Assembly (NCBI RefSeq): GCF_900141755.1
Contig: NZ_LT670844.1
Span: forward strand, 7,350,501-7,414,500
Length of the DNA stretch: 64,000 nucleotides
Source: Bradyrhizobium lablabi
GTDB lineage: Bacteria > Pseudomonadota > Alphaproteobacteria > Rhizobiales > Xanthobacteraceae
Direction of reading: 5' to 3'
Position numbers and translations under genes: made by a program. This document shows, one piece after another, positions 26,443 through 34,800 of this stretch. Position 1 is the stretch's first letter; each line of letters starts with the position of its first letter. A model generated the notes under the pieces. It saw only the letters and a program-made list of their open reading frames with translations, made no database searches and was not told the DNA's origin.

Positions 26443-27192
26443 GTGAAAGTAATTGTGATCGCGCTTGCTGTCGTTGCCTTCGCCTCGCCAGCGACCGGGC
26501 AGAGCCTGCCCGGCGGTTTTGTCTATCTGCGCGACATCGATCCGACCATCCTCGAGGACATCCGATATGCCGGATCGAATAATTTCGTCGGCCGGCCGCT
26601 TGCCGGCTACGAGGCGGCCGACTGCGTCGTGAAGCGCGACGTAGGGCTTGCGCTGGCGCGCGCGCAGCGGGAACTCGCGCCGCAACACCTGTCATTGAAG
26701 ATGCTGGATTGTTACCGCCCGGCGCGCGCGGTGCACGATATGGTGATATGGGCGCAGAACGGCCGGGAGACGCCGGCCGAGCGGCGGTATAATCCGGCGT
26801 TCCGCAAGAAGGACCTGTTCCGGCTCGGCTACATCGCCGAGCATTCCGGCCATTCCACCGGTGCCGCGGTCGACCTGACCTTGGTGGATTTGAAGGCCGA
26901 CAATTCAGCCGCCTTCGATCCCGGCAGAGCCTACGCCGACTGCACCGCGCCCACCAGCGCCCGCGCGCCGGAAGCAAGCGTCGATATGGGTACCGGTTAT
27001 GATTGTTCCGACGTCAAGGCGCACACCGCGGCGCGGTTGATCACCTCGGACCAGCGGCGGTGGCGGAACGTGCTGGTTTCGGCCATGGCGAAGCAAGGTT
27101 TTGTAAATTATTCGAAGGAATGGTGGCATTTTTCGCTGCCGGGTGCGGGCGGGCCCGCGTATGATTTTCCGATCGAGGCGCGATTCAGATAG
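26443..27192 (+). CDS. M15 (VanX-type) D-Ala-D-Ala dipeptidase
   Basis: 249 residues from the GTG at 26443, behind GGAGGG. The N-terminus [21 protein letters not shown] is a signal peptide, so the enzyme is periplasmic. Zinc motifs: [13 protein letters not shown] (His and Asp ligands) and KEWWHFSLP (catalytic Glu and the third His). The body [20 protein letters not shown] and LDCYRPARA matches VanX/DdpX. It should hydrolyse D-Ala-D-Ala dipeptide for peptidoglycan recycling. It is one residue count away from a typical 200-250-residue member. An upstream ATG at 26425 is possible but overlaps the repeat edge. Confidence 0.88.
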   Translation: MKVIVIALAVVAFASPATGQSLPGGFVYLRDIDPTILEDIRYAGSNNFVGRPLAGYEAADCVVKRDVGLALARAQRELAPQHLSLKMLDCYRPARAVHDMVIWAQNGRETPAERRYNPAFRKKDLFRLGYIAEHSGHSTGAAVDLTLVDLKADNSAAFDPGRAYADCTAPTSARAPEASVDMGTGYDCSDVKAHTAARLITSDQRRWRNVLVSAMAKQGFVNYSKEWWHFSLPGAGGPAYDFPIEARFR

Positions 27193-27207
27193 AGTTTCGT
27201 CAATCTT

Positions 27208-27328
27208 CACCTCTCCCCCCGTTGGAGAGGTCGGATCGCATCGAAGATGCGATCCGGGTGAGGGGTTACGGCCTATCGATAGACCGTGACCCCTCACCCC
27301 AACCCACTCCCACAGGGGGAGAGGGAGC
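27208..27328. repeat. 'CACCTCTCCCC...GGGGAGAGGG' intergenic repeat
   Basis: A long hairpin-like element: left CACCTCTCCCCCCGTTGGAG, right CCCACAGGGGGAGAGGG, with inner arms GATGCGATCCGGGTGAGGGG and CCCCTCACCCCAAC. A third dyad, GGATCGCATCGAAGATGCGATCC, is nested in it. A single copy in this window; related elements are common in rhizobial genomes. Confidence 0.7.
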
Positions 27329-27373
27329 TCACCGCCGTCGTTGCAACATAGTGCCTTCGATCAGGAAAGTTCG

Positions 27374-29017
27374 ATGACGCAAGCCACATTCGCCACCCAC
27401 GAGGTGTTCAATCAGTCGCCGCCGTTCGAGGACGTCGATCTGTACGCGCTGGACCGGCCGCTGGCGGAGGCCGTCGCGGCCAATGGCGGCAAAGATGCGG
27501 AGAAAGAATTATCCGCATTCGGGCAGCACTGGGGGTCAGCCGCGATGGCGGCGCGGGGCCGCGTCGCCAATGAGAACAGCCCCAAGCTTCGTACGTTCGA
27601 CGCCCGCGGCGTCAGGCGCGACGAGGTCGAGTTTCACCCAGCCTATCACGAATTGATGGCGCGTAGCGCCCATGCCGGCATGCACAATTCGACCTGGACC
27701 GCCGACGGCAAGCCGGCCGGAGGTGCTTCCGAAGTCGTGCGTGCCGCAAAATTCTATATGGCAGCAGGAGTCGAGACCGGGCATCTATGCCCGATCACCA
27801 TGACGCGCGCCTCGGTCGCGGCACTGGCGGCGCAGCCGGATCTGCTGGCGAAGGTGATGCCGGTCATCGCCACGCGCGCCTACGATCCAAGCTTCGCGCC
27901 GTGGCCGACCAAACGCGGCGTGACGCTCGGCATGGGCATGACCGAGAAGCAGGGCGGCACTGACGTGCGCTCGAACATGACCCGGGCTGCGCGCGACGGC
28001 GACGCCTATTCCGTCACCGGGCATAAATGGTTCATGTCGGCGCCGATGTGCGACGCTTTTCTGGTGCTGGCGCAGGCCGATGACGGCCTGACCTGTTTCT
28101 TCATGCCGCGCTTCAGGCCGGACGGATCGGTGAATGCGATTCAGTTCCAGCGTTTGAAGGACAAGCTCGGCAACCGCTCCAACGCATCCTCGGAAGTCGA
28201 GTTCCATGGTACCCATGCCCTGCGCGTCGGCGACGAGGGCAAGGGCATCCGCACCATCATCCAGATGGTGCAATTGACGCGGCAGGATTGCGCGATCGCC
28301 TCCGCCGGCCTGATGCGGTCCGGGCTTGCGCATGCGCTGCATCACGCGCGGCATCGCAGCGTATTCCAAAAACATCTCGCCGATCAGCCGCTGATGCAGG
28401 CGGTGCTTTCGGACATGGCGCTGCATGTCGAGGCGACGATTGCGCTGGTGATGCGGCTCTGCCGTTCGTTCGACCGCGCGCCGCAGGAAGCGGGCGAGGC
28501 GGCCTATATGCGGCTGTTGACGCCCGCCATAAAATACTGGGTCTGCAAAAGCGCGCCGGGATTTTTGTACGAGGCGATGGAGTGCCTTGGCGGCAACGGC
28601 TATGTCGAAGAGGGCATTTTGGCGCGGCATTTTCGCGAGTCGCCGGTCAATGCGATCTGGGAAGGCTCGGGCAATGTCATGTGCCTCGACGTGCTGCGGG
28701 CGTTGTCGCGCGAGCCCGAGGCGGCTTCGGCCGTATTGCAGGGCCTGGCCGGGCAAACCAAGGGCCTGCCGGGCGCAAGCGAGGCGGTCGTGTTCATCGG
28801 CAAGGTTTTTCGAAGGCCGGATGGCGAGCGCGTGGCGCGGCTTGCGGTCGAGAAGCTTGCACTGCTCGCGGCCGCGGCCGCGCTTCAAGACGCATCGCCG
28901 CATCAGGCGGAGCTGTTCGCGCGCACCCGGCTTGCTCAGAACCACGCCAGCATGTTCGGCGCCGTCGATCTCGCGGCCAACGATATCAGGGGTCTCCTGG
29001 AGCGGGCGCTGCCGTGA
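27374..29017 (+). CDS. Acyl-CoA dehydrogenase, AidB-like
   Basis: 547 residues from the ATG at 27374 (MTQATFATHEVFNQSPPFED). The acyl-CoA dehydrogenase core is present: GMTEKQGGTDVRSNMTRA, VTGHKWFMSAPMCDAFLVLA, LGNRSNASSEVEF and GNGYVEEG with IWEGSGNVMCLD. The N-terminal region resembles AidB, the alkylation-response flavoprotein, which is a homolog of isovaleryl-CoA dehydrogenase. Function in AidB is still debated, so fatty-acid oxidation is an alternative. It stands alone with a GGAAAG ribosome site between two repeats. Confidence 0.87.
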   Translation: MTQATFATHEVFNQSPPFEDVDLYALDRPLAEAVAANGGKDAEKELSAFGQHWGSAAMAARGRVANENSPKLRTFDARGVRRDEVEFHPAYHELMARSAHAGMHNSTWTADGKPAGGASEVVRAAKFYMAAGVETGHLCPITMTRASVAALAAQPDLLAKVMPVIATRAYDPSFAPWPTKRGVTLGMGMTEKQGGTDVRSNMTRAARDGDAYSVTGHKWFMSAPMCDAFLVLAQADDGLTCFFMPRFRPDGSVNAIQFQRLKDKLGNRSNASSEVEFHGTHALRVGDEGKGIRTIIQMVQLTRQDCAIASAGLMRSGLAHALHHARHRSVFQKHLADQPLMQAVLSDMALHVEATIALVMRLCRSFDRAPQEAGEAAYMRLLTPAIKYWVCKSAPGFLYEAMECLGGNGYVEEGILARHFRESPVNAIWEGSGNVMCLDVLRALSREPEAASAVLQGLAGQTKGLPGASEAVVFIGKVFRRPDGERVARLAVEKLALLAAAAALQDASPHQAELFARTRLAQNHASMFGAVDLAANDIRGLLERALP

Positions 29018-29042
29018 TGACGGACCAATTGCCGCGCGTCTT

Positions 29043-29196
29043 TGTCATGGCCGGGCAAAAGCGCGAAGCGCGTCTTCGCGCAGATGTCCCGGCCATCACG
29101 TCTTTCACTCGCATTCAAGAAAGACGTGGATGCCCGGCATCGCAGACAAGTTTACGCAGTCTGCGCAAGGCAGACTGCTTTGGCCGGACATGACGG
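29043..29196. repeat. 'CATGGCCGGG...CGTCTTTC' palindromic repeat, copy 4, with inner insertion
   Basis: The left arm carries an insertion AAAAGCGCGAAGCGCGTCTT, also seen at 55886-56002. The middle arms CACGTCTTTC and GAAAGACGTGG remain, and the right part has a second palindrome, CAGTCTGCGCAAGGCAGACTG. Confidence 0.78.
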
Positions 29197-29217
29197 CAAC
29201 TAACATTTGAAAGTCGA

Positions 29218-30000
29218 TTGATGGATTCCCTCACTCCCGCCGATCCGGTAACGCCCGCCCCGATCATCCGCACCGAACGCCCGCCACGCATCTGGAAATT
29301 CTGGGGCACCCTGCTGTGGGGCCTGTTCGTCTTTGCCGCGATGTTCGTCGGACAGCTCGCGGTCATCGGATGGTTCATCCTGCGGCAGGAGGGGCCGCTC
29401 GATATGGCCGCCATGATCCGTGTCGTCGGCGGTGGCCTCACAATTTCGCTGTCCGTGATCACAGGTTTGCCCGCTGTTCTCGCCGCGCTGTGGGTTGCGA
29501 TCCGCATCTCCGGCACGCCGTTTGCCGATTATCTCGCGTTGCGCTGGCCATCGTGGCGCAGCCTTCTGTTCGGTGCTATCGCGCTGTTCGTGCTGGTGAT
29601 GGGCTGGGACATGGTCTCGCGCGCGACCGGCCGCGAGGTCGAACCCGGGTTCATGGGCGATGTCCTGAAATCGGCGCGCGCCGCCGGCGCGCTGTGGCTG
29701 TTGCTGTTCGCCTTCTGCGTCGCGGCGCCGATCTCGGAGGAATTTTTCGCCCGCGGCTTTCTCTACCGCGGCTGGTCGGAGTCGTTTCTTGGGCCGATAG
29801 GCGCCATCTTCCTGTCGTCGCTGGTATGGACGGTGCTGCATCTGCAATATGACTGGTTCTTCCTATGCGAAGTGTTTTCGATCGGGCTGTTGCTCGGCTA
29901 TCTCCGCTATCGCTTCAATTCGACCTGGCTGACGGTCATCCTGCACGGGATGAATAATTTTGCCGCGGTGGTGCAGACCATCCTGCTGACCGGGCAGTAA
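29218..30000 (+). CDS. CPBP-family intramembrane metalloprotease, paralog 1
   Basis: 260 residues, about seven hydrophobic segments. Motifs of the CPBP/Abi family: EExxxR in ISEEFFARGFLYRGW, then FxxxH in WTVLHLQYDW and HxxxN in LHGMNNFAAVV, which hold the active-site glutamate and histidines. It likely cleaves within membrane or has a bacteriocin-immunity-like role; substrate unknown. The N-terminus MDSLTPADPVTPAPIIRTER is a short proline-rich cytosolic tail. It is first of three tandem paralogs (with 30034-30813 and 31190-31987) that share this layout and length. Confidence 0.88.
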   Translation: MMDSLTPADPVTPAPIIRTERPPRIWKFWGTLLWGLFVFAAMFVGQLAVIGWFILRQEGPLDMAAMIRVVGGGLTISLSVITGLPAVLAALWVAIRISGTPFADYLALRWPSWRSLLFGAIALFVLVMGWDMVSRATGREVEPGFMGDVLKSARAAGALWLLLFAFCVAAPISEEFFARGFLYRGWSESFLGPIGAIFLSSLVWTVLHLQYDWFFLCEVFSIGLLLGYLRYRFNSTWLTVILHGMNNFAAVVQTILLTGQ

Positions 30001-30033
30001 CGAGCTGCCGGTTTCGAACCGGCCCGAAGCTCG

Positions 30034-30813
30034 GTGCGACCAAAGCCTATGTCATCGGTCGAAACGCATTTACCGCCAATCATGGCCACGCCGCGCTTGC
30101 CCCGCACCTGGTATTTTCTGGGCACCGCGATCTTCGGGCTGCTTGCCTATGGCGTGATGTTGCTTGCACAGACACTAATGCTGATCGCGGCGGCGATCCG
30201 ATATGGCTTATCCTCCGAAGCGGAGTTCAGAGAGTTCTTTCATCAAGCTGGCCCCATGGCCGCTATGACCATCGCCGCAAGCCCATTCGTGCTTGCTGTG
30301 CTCTGGATCGCGATCCGGATCGCCCGGCGCCGATTCGCGAGTTACCTCGCGCTGCGCTGGCCGAGCCGTGGCGCGCTTGCGCGCGGTCTCGCGATCACAT
30401 TCGGTTTTTTTCTGGTGTGGAAGCTGCTTTCCTATCTCGTGGGGCAGCAGACACCTGCCTTCGTGGTCGATATGTACCGGACCGGGAAAGACGCCGGATC
30501 GTTGTGGCTGGTGCTGATTGCATTGTGCGTCGCTGCGCCAATTACCGAAGAATTTACGGTGCGCGGCTTCCTTTTTCGCGGCTGGTCGAAATCGTTCCTC
30601 GGTCCCACCGGCGCCATTGTCCTGTCATCGGCGCTTTGGGCGGCCATGCACCAGCAGTATAATTGGTACTATATTTCGCAAATCTTCCTCGTCGGGCTGA
30701 TTTTCGGTTATCTGCGATATCGCAGCAATTCGACATGGCTCACGGTGATGACTCACGGGTTCTTCAACCTCGCGGTCATTCTGTGGACCGCGGTGATGGT
30801 CGCTTATTTCTGA
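30034..30813 (+). CDS. CPBP-family intramembrane metalloprotease, paralog 2
   Basis: 259 residues. Same architecture as paralog 1, with ITEEFTVRGFLFRGW, WAAMHQQYNWY and THGFFNLAV. The RTWYFLGTAIFGLLAYGVM opening matches paralog 3 (RTWYFWGTAFFAV), so these two are closer to each other than to paralog 1. The start MSSVETHLPPIMATPRLPRT lies 33 bases after paralog 1, so the pair may share a transcript. Putative substrate unknown. Confidence 0.87.
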   Translation: MRPKPMSSVETHLPPIMATPRLPRTWYFLGTAIFGLLAYGVMLLAQTLMLIAAAIRYGLSSEAEFREFFHQAGPMAAMTIAASPFVLAVLWIAIRIARRRFASYLALRWPSRGALARGLAITFGFFLVWKLLSYLVGQQTPAFVVDMYRTGKDAGSLWLVLIALCVAAPITEEFTVRGFLFRGWSKSFLGPTGAIVLSSALWAAMHQQYNWYYISQIFLVGLIFGYLRYRSNSTWLTVMTHGFFNLAVILWTAVMVAYF

Positions 30814-30896
30814 TCTTTGCTTCGACACACATCCTGGGACGATCAGCAGGCGAGCTGCCACAGGCGCCGCAAGAACGACCCCCATCCTCAACGATC

Positions 30897-30985
30897 TCAG
30901 CGCTTCTCCCGCAGATTTGCCAGCCGGTCGAGCGCGCCCTGCAGGATGAAGATCGCCGCGTGCTCGTCGATCACCTCGGCGCGGC
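30897..30985 (-). pseudogene. Duplicated 3' fragment of ruvX
   Basis: The minus strand codes ARRAEVIDEHAAIFILQGAL, then DRLANLREKR and a stop, matching the C-terminus of the true RuvX at 32020-32496. About 75 bases (30911-30985) are nearly identical at DNA level, with about four mismatches, to 32029-32103. It is abruptly joined at 30986 to a CPBP fragment on the plus strand. No gene could be expressed from it. Confidence 0.85.
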
Positions 30986-31132
30986 GTGCTGTGGCTCCTG
31001 ATCCTCGCCTTCTGCGTCGCCGCGCCGATCTCGGAAGAGCTTTTCGCGCGTGGCTTTCTCTACCGCGGCCTGCACGGCCTGAACAATCTCGGTGCGGTGG
31101 CACAGAGCATCTGGCTGGCGGGGCAAACCTAG
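30986..31132 (+). pseudogene. Internally deleted CPBP-family gene fragment
   Basis: 49 codons in frame from GTG: VLWLLILAFCVAAPISEELF, then ARGFLYRG, which is the EExxxR region of paralog 1. It then jumps straight to LHGLNNLGAVAQSIWLAGQT and a stop, which is the paralog-1 C-terminus (LHGMNNFAAVVQTILLTGQ). About 70 residues between, including the FxxxH motif, are missing. It lies between the ruvX fragment and paralog 3 and shows that a fourth CPBP copy once existed here. Confidence 0.85.
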
Positions 31133-31189
31133 GCACTTGTGATCGAACCAAGCTCCGCTGCGGCGCAACTAACGGCGGAGGAGACCGGG

Positions 31190-31987
31190 ATGCTATCCCT
31201 GCCGGAATCTGCGCCCTGGATCGTCCCGACCGTTCCGATTGCCGTGGCGGCCGCGCTGCGTCGACCTCGCACGTGGTATTTTTGGGGCACAGCGTTTTTT
31301 GCAGTGATCGCCTGCCTCGTCCAGTCGATTGCCGCGACTCTGACCTTCCTCGTACTGCTTGCCTGTTGGGTGTGCGTTGTGCCACACACGCCCGAGGAAT
31401 TGCGCGCCTTGATTTATGACGGCGCTTGGTTGGCTCTCGCCGCGATCATGGCCGGTCCCTTCGTGCTTGCCGTACTTTGGGGCGCGATCCGGCTCGCGCG
31501 GCAGCGGTTTGCCGATTATCTTGCATTGCGTTGGCCAAGCGGCCGCGAGCTTGCGCGCGGGCTTGCGATGACGTGCGCGTTTTTGCTCGTTTGGCTGGCT
31601 ATCGCGTATCTGACGGGCCAAAAGGCCCCGGCGTTTGTGATCAACGGCTACATGAGCGCGCGAGCGACTGGCTGGTTGCCGGTTTACCTGATCGCGATGT
31701 GCATCGCCGCGCCGGTCACGGAAGAGTTTTTCGTGCGAGGCTTTCTTTTTCGCGGCTGGTCGCAATCCTTCCTGCGTCCCACAGGCGCCATCGTGCTGAG
31801 TTCGGCGGTTTGGGCTGCCGCGCACACCCAGTATAACCTGTTCTACGTCTCCGAGATATTCACCATCGGCCTGTTGCTCGGTTACCTCCGCTACCGCTAC
31901 GGCTCGACCTGGCTGACCGTGATTATTCATTCTGCCATCAATCTGGCAGCCGTCATTGAGGTCGCGCTGATCGTCGCCTACGCCTGA
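31190..31987 (+). CDS. CPBP-family intramembrane metalloprotease, paralog 3
   Basis: 265 residues from the ATG at 31190, which has a strong GGAGGAGA ribosome site five bases upstream. A GTG at 31139 would add 17 residues but lacks such a site. Motifs VTEEFFVRGFLFRGW, WAAAHTQYNLFY and IHSAINLAAV. It has the same length and topology as paralogs 1 and 2. It ends 33 bases before the ruvX gene, which is convergent. Confidence 0.88.
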   Translation: MLSLPESAPWIVPTVPIAVAAALRRPRTWYFWGTAFFAVIACLVQSIAATLTFLVLLACWVCVVPHTPEELRALIYDGAWLALAAIMAGPFVLAVLWGAIRLARQRFADYLALRWPSGRELARGLAMTCAFLLVWLAIAYLTGQKAPAFVINGYMSARATGWLPVYLIAMCIAAPVTEEFFVRGFLFRGWSQSFLRPTGAIVLSSAVWAAAHTQYNLFYVSEIFTIGLLLGYLRYRYGSTWLTVIIHSAINLAAVIEVALIVAYA

Positions 31988-32019
31988 GCGCGAGCGGGTT
32001 GCGGCGCGGTAACGCTCAG

Positions 32020-32496
32020 CTATCCACGCAAATTCGCCAGCCGGTCGAGCGCGCCCTGCAGGATGAAGATCGCGGCGTGCTCGTCGATCACCTCCGCGCG
32101 GCGGGCGCGGCTCATGTCCATGCCGATCAGTTCGCGCTCGACGGCCACGGTAGACAGCCGCTCGTCCCATAGGGCAATCGTCAGATCGGTCAGTTTTGCA
32201 AGATTGCGGGCAAACGCCCGGGTCGATTGCGCGCGCGGACCCTCGCTGGCATCCATGTTGACGGGCAGGCCAAGCACAAAACCAACGGCATTGCGCTCGC
32301 CGGCGATGGCGAGCAGCCGCGCCGCGTCGGCCTTGAATGCCTTGCGCTGGATGGTTTCGACGCCGGTCGCGAGCTTGCGATCGGGATCGGATACCGCGAC
32401 CCCGATGGTCTTGGTGCCCAAATCGAGTCCAACCAGCGCGCCTCGCGCAGGCCAGTGCACGACGGCGTCGGTCAAGGGTAGGATGAGGGCAGCCAT
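32020..32496 (-). CDS. ruvX: Holliday junction resolvase-like / pre-16S rRNA nuclease RuvX (YqgF)
   Basis: 158 residues. The RNase H-like motif VGLDLGTKTIGVAVSDP carries the first catalytic aspartate, VLGLPVNMDASEGPRAQ the second strand, LWDERLSTVAVERELI the glutamate, and VIDEHAAIFILQGALD the last aspartate. Assigned to maturation of 16S rRNA 5' ends or Holliday junction resolution. A copy of the last 25 codons is found at 30897-30985. It is transcribed opposite to the CPBP genes and lies next to gatCAB in related genomes. Confidence 0.94.
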   Translation of the reverse strand: MAALILPLTDAVVHWPARGALVGLDLGTKTIGVAVSDPDRKLATGVETIQRKAFKADAARLLAIAGERNAVGFVLGLPVNMDASEGPRAQSTRAFARNLAKLTDLTIALWDERLSTVAVERELIGMDMSRARRAEVIDEHAAIFILQGALDRLANLRG

Positions 32497-32540
32497 GGCG
32501 TTCGCATAACATGCGTTAGGCTTTGCGGGAAAGGTTGGGA

Positions 32541-32756
32541 ATGGACCGGCTGACTTTATTCGGATTGTTCGCGGTGACGTTGATGCTCGTGTGCTACGCG
32601 CTGGAGGACCGCAGCCGCTGGTTCGTGCTGGCGTTTGCCGTCGCCTGCGCGCTGGGCTCGGCTTACGGATTTCTGCAGGGCGCCTGGCCGTTCGGGCTGG
32701 TCGAGGCGATCTGGGCGGTAGTGGCGCTGCGGCGCTGGAGCGTCAGGCCGCTTTGA
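32541..32756 (+). CDS. Small conserved membrane protein (71 aa)
   Basis: 71 residues from the ATG at 32541 (MDRLTLFGLFAVTLMLVCYA), then LEDRSRWFVLAFAVACALG and GFLQGAWPFGLVEAIWAVVA. It has three hydrophobic segments. It lies divergent from ruvX by about 45 bases, and I recall the same small protein beside ruvX in other Bradyrhizobium genomes, but I cannot name a family. Its 3' end overlaps the LysR gene tail-to-tail by 14 bases. Confidence 0.75.
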   Translation: MDRLTLFGLFAVTLMLVCYALEDRSRWFVLAFAVACALGSAYGFLQGAWPFGLVEAIWAVVALRRWSVRPL

Positions 32757-33633
32757 CCTCGCCATTTTTCGCCAGGCAGCTGATGAGACCTTGCAGCGCG
32801 CTGTATTGATGGGTGCTGCGGCGCCGAATAAAGAGAGTATCGACCCGCGACTGCGACGCCCTGAGTGCGTGGAGATGGATGCTGCCGGCGAGATCGCGGC
32901 GCTCGACGACGGCGCGCGGCAGCAGCGTGACGCCCATGTCGGCCGCGACGCAGCCGATCATGCCGTCGAGCGTGCCGAATTCGAACCGCGCGGCGGACGG
33001 CCAGCCGAATTCCGTGAACACCTGCTCAAGCCGCTGCCGGTAGGTGCAGCCGGTGCGGAACACCAGCGCCGTCGGACCGGATTCGCTCGTGCCGGCGCGG
33101 AGCGCCGCGAGACTTTTCCAGCGGCCTGCCGTCACCAGCACCAGCTCTTCCCTGAAGGCCGTGGTGACCGCGAGCTCAGCGTGATCGATTGGGCCCGCGA
33201 CAAAGGCGCCGTCGAGCGTACCGTCGAGAACGGCAGCGACCAGATCGGCGGTGGTCGCTGTTCGGAGGCTCAGCTGCACCGCTGGAAAACGCCGATGAAA
33301 ATCGGCGAGCAGCGACGGCAGGCGCACGGCGGCCGTCGTCTCCATCGAGCCGATCGAAAGCGGCCCTTTCGGTTCGCCGTCGTCACGCGCGGCCAGCACG
33401 GCCTCGCGCAACAGCGCCGCCATGCGCTGGGCATAGGGCAGCAGCCGGCGGCCGGCGCCGGTCGGCGTCATGCCGCGGCTGTGCCGCTCAAATAATGGTG
33501 TTCCGATTTCGGCCTCAAGCGCCTTCACCCGCTGGGTGACGTTCGATTGAACCGTGTTGAGTTCGTCGGCGGCGCGGGTGATGCCGCCGGTGCGTGCCAC
33601 CGTTGCAAACGTCATCAGATCGGACAGTTCCAT
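32743..33633 (-). CDS. LysR-family transcriptional regulator
   Basis: 296 residues. The N-terminal winged helix-turn-helix is clear: LMTFATVARTGGITRAADEL, NTVQSNVTQRVKALEAEIG, LFERHSRGMTPTGAGRRLL. A periplasmic-binding-protein-like effector domain follows. It is divergent from a nitronate monooxygenase gene 108 bases away, so it most likely activates that gene. The inducer is unknown. Confidence 0.9.
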   Translation of the reverse strand: MELSDLMTFATVARTGGITRAADELNTVQSNVTQRVKALEAEIGTPLFERHSRGMTPTGAGRRLLPYAQRMAALLREAVLAARDDGEPKGPLSIGSMETTAAVRLPSLLADFHRRFPAVQLSLRTATTADLVAAVLDGTLDGAFVAGPIDHAELAVTTAFREELVLVTAGRWKSLAALRAGTSESGPTALVFRTGCTYRQRLEQVFTEFGWPSAARFEFGTLDGMIGCVAADMGVTLLPRAVVERRDLAGSIHLHALRASQSRVDTLFIRRRSTHQYSALQGLISCLAKNGEVKAA

Positions 33634-33741
33634 GGCATCGGCCCCGTTTCATTTTAGAGATGGTAGCGTTCGCAAGAAATCATTTATCGAGAACGATAGC
33701 CGCGACTATTCTCGCTGTCCAGATCGGGAAGAGGATTGGAT

Positions 33742-34725
33742 ATGCCGAACGACGCATCGCTCACTGCTCTCCTGGGTATCCGGCACCCGATCCTGCTGGC
33801 GCCGATGGATGTTGTTTCCGCCGCCCGCCTGACCGAGGCCGTCAGCAACGCCGGAGGTTTTGGAATTCTCGGCGGCGGTTACGGCGAGCGAGCCTGGCTG
33901 GAACGGGAGACCGCCAGGCTCACAGAGGTGTCGGCCCCGTTCGGCATCGGCTTCATCACCTGGAGCCTGGCAAAGCAGCCCGAGCTGTTGGACGTCGCGC
34001 TCGATGCGCAACCTCGCGCGGTGATGCTGTCGTTCGGCGATCCCAGGCCATTTGCGCGCCGGATCAAGGCCGCGGGCGCGCGGTTGATCTGCCAGGTGCA
34101 AAGCGAGGACATGGCCGAGCAGGCGCTGGAAGCAGGCGCCGATATTCTCATCGCACAGGGCTCGGAGGCCGGCGGCCACGGCGCCTCCCGCACCACCATC
34201 GATATCGTGACGTCCATTGTCGATCTTGCGGCCGGCCGCGCGCCAGTCGTCGCAGCCGGCGGCATTGCCGACGGCCGCGGGCTGGCGGCCATGATGATGC
34301 TCGGTGCCGCCGGCGTTCTCTTGGGGACCCGATTCTATGCCAGTCAGGAGGCGGACGGCGCGGAGGAGGCCAAGAGACGGATCTGCGCCGCAAGGAGCGG
34401 CGGCACCACGCGCGGCATCATTTTCGATATGTCCCGCAACAATGTCTGGCCGGCGCCGTTTACCGGACGTTGCCTGATCAACGATCATGCGCGGCGCTGG
34501 TCGGGCCGCGAACTGGAACTCTTGCAGAATGTGAACACGGTCGCCGCCGAATATGCGGCCGCCAAGGCCGCCGGCAATTTCGATATCGCGGCAGTGATCG
34601 CCGGCGAGGCTGTCGGGCTGATCCACGACATTCCCAGCGCGGCCGAGATTGTCGATCGCATTGCCACCGAGGCAGAGCAGATACTTCTCGGAAGGCGTAA
34701 CTCCTCCGGGGCCTTGCGAGGCTAA
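33742..34725 (+). CDS. Nitronate monooxygenase, subclass with short loop
   Basis: 327 residues from the ATG at 33742 behind GGAAGAGGA. FMN-binding TIM barrel: PILLAPMDVVSAARLTEAVS, GGFGILGGGYG, catalytic His in AQGSEAGGHGASRT, and AAGGIADGRGLAAMMMLGAA. It oxidises alkyl nitronates such as propionate-3-nitronate, and detoxification is the usual role. A second paralog is 75 bases downstream but is only distantly related, suggesting different substrates. The LysR gene is divergent. Confidence 0.88.
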   Translation: MPNDASLTALLGIRHPILLAPMDVVSAARLTEAVSNAGGFGILGGGYGERAWLERETARLTEVSAPFGIGFITWSLAKQPELLDVALDAQPRAVMLSFGDPRPFARRIKAAGARLICQVQSEDMAEQALEAGADILIAQGSEAGGHGASRTTIDIVTSIVDLAAGRAPVVAAGGIADGRGLAAMMMLGAAGVLLGTRFYASQEADGAEEAKRRICAARSGGTTRGIIFDMSRNNVWPAPFTGRCLINDHARRWSGRELELLQNVNTVAAEYAAAKAAGNFDIAAVIAGEAVGLIHDIPSAAEIVDRIATEAEQILLGRRNSSGALRG

Positions 34726-34800
34726 CGCGCGGGCCGGTGTCACTCCCTGCGATGCATGTTACGATGCTCGCGCCAATCCATTCGAACGAATGAGCACACC

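Noticed and set aside
27785..28945. 386-codon minus-strand frame opposite the acyl-CoA dehydrogenase
   Set aside because: Shadow frame, low-complexity Arg/His-rich translation.
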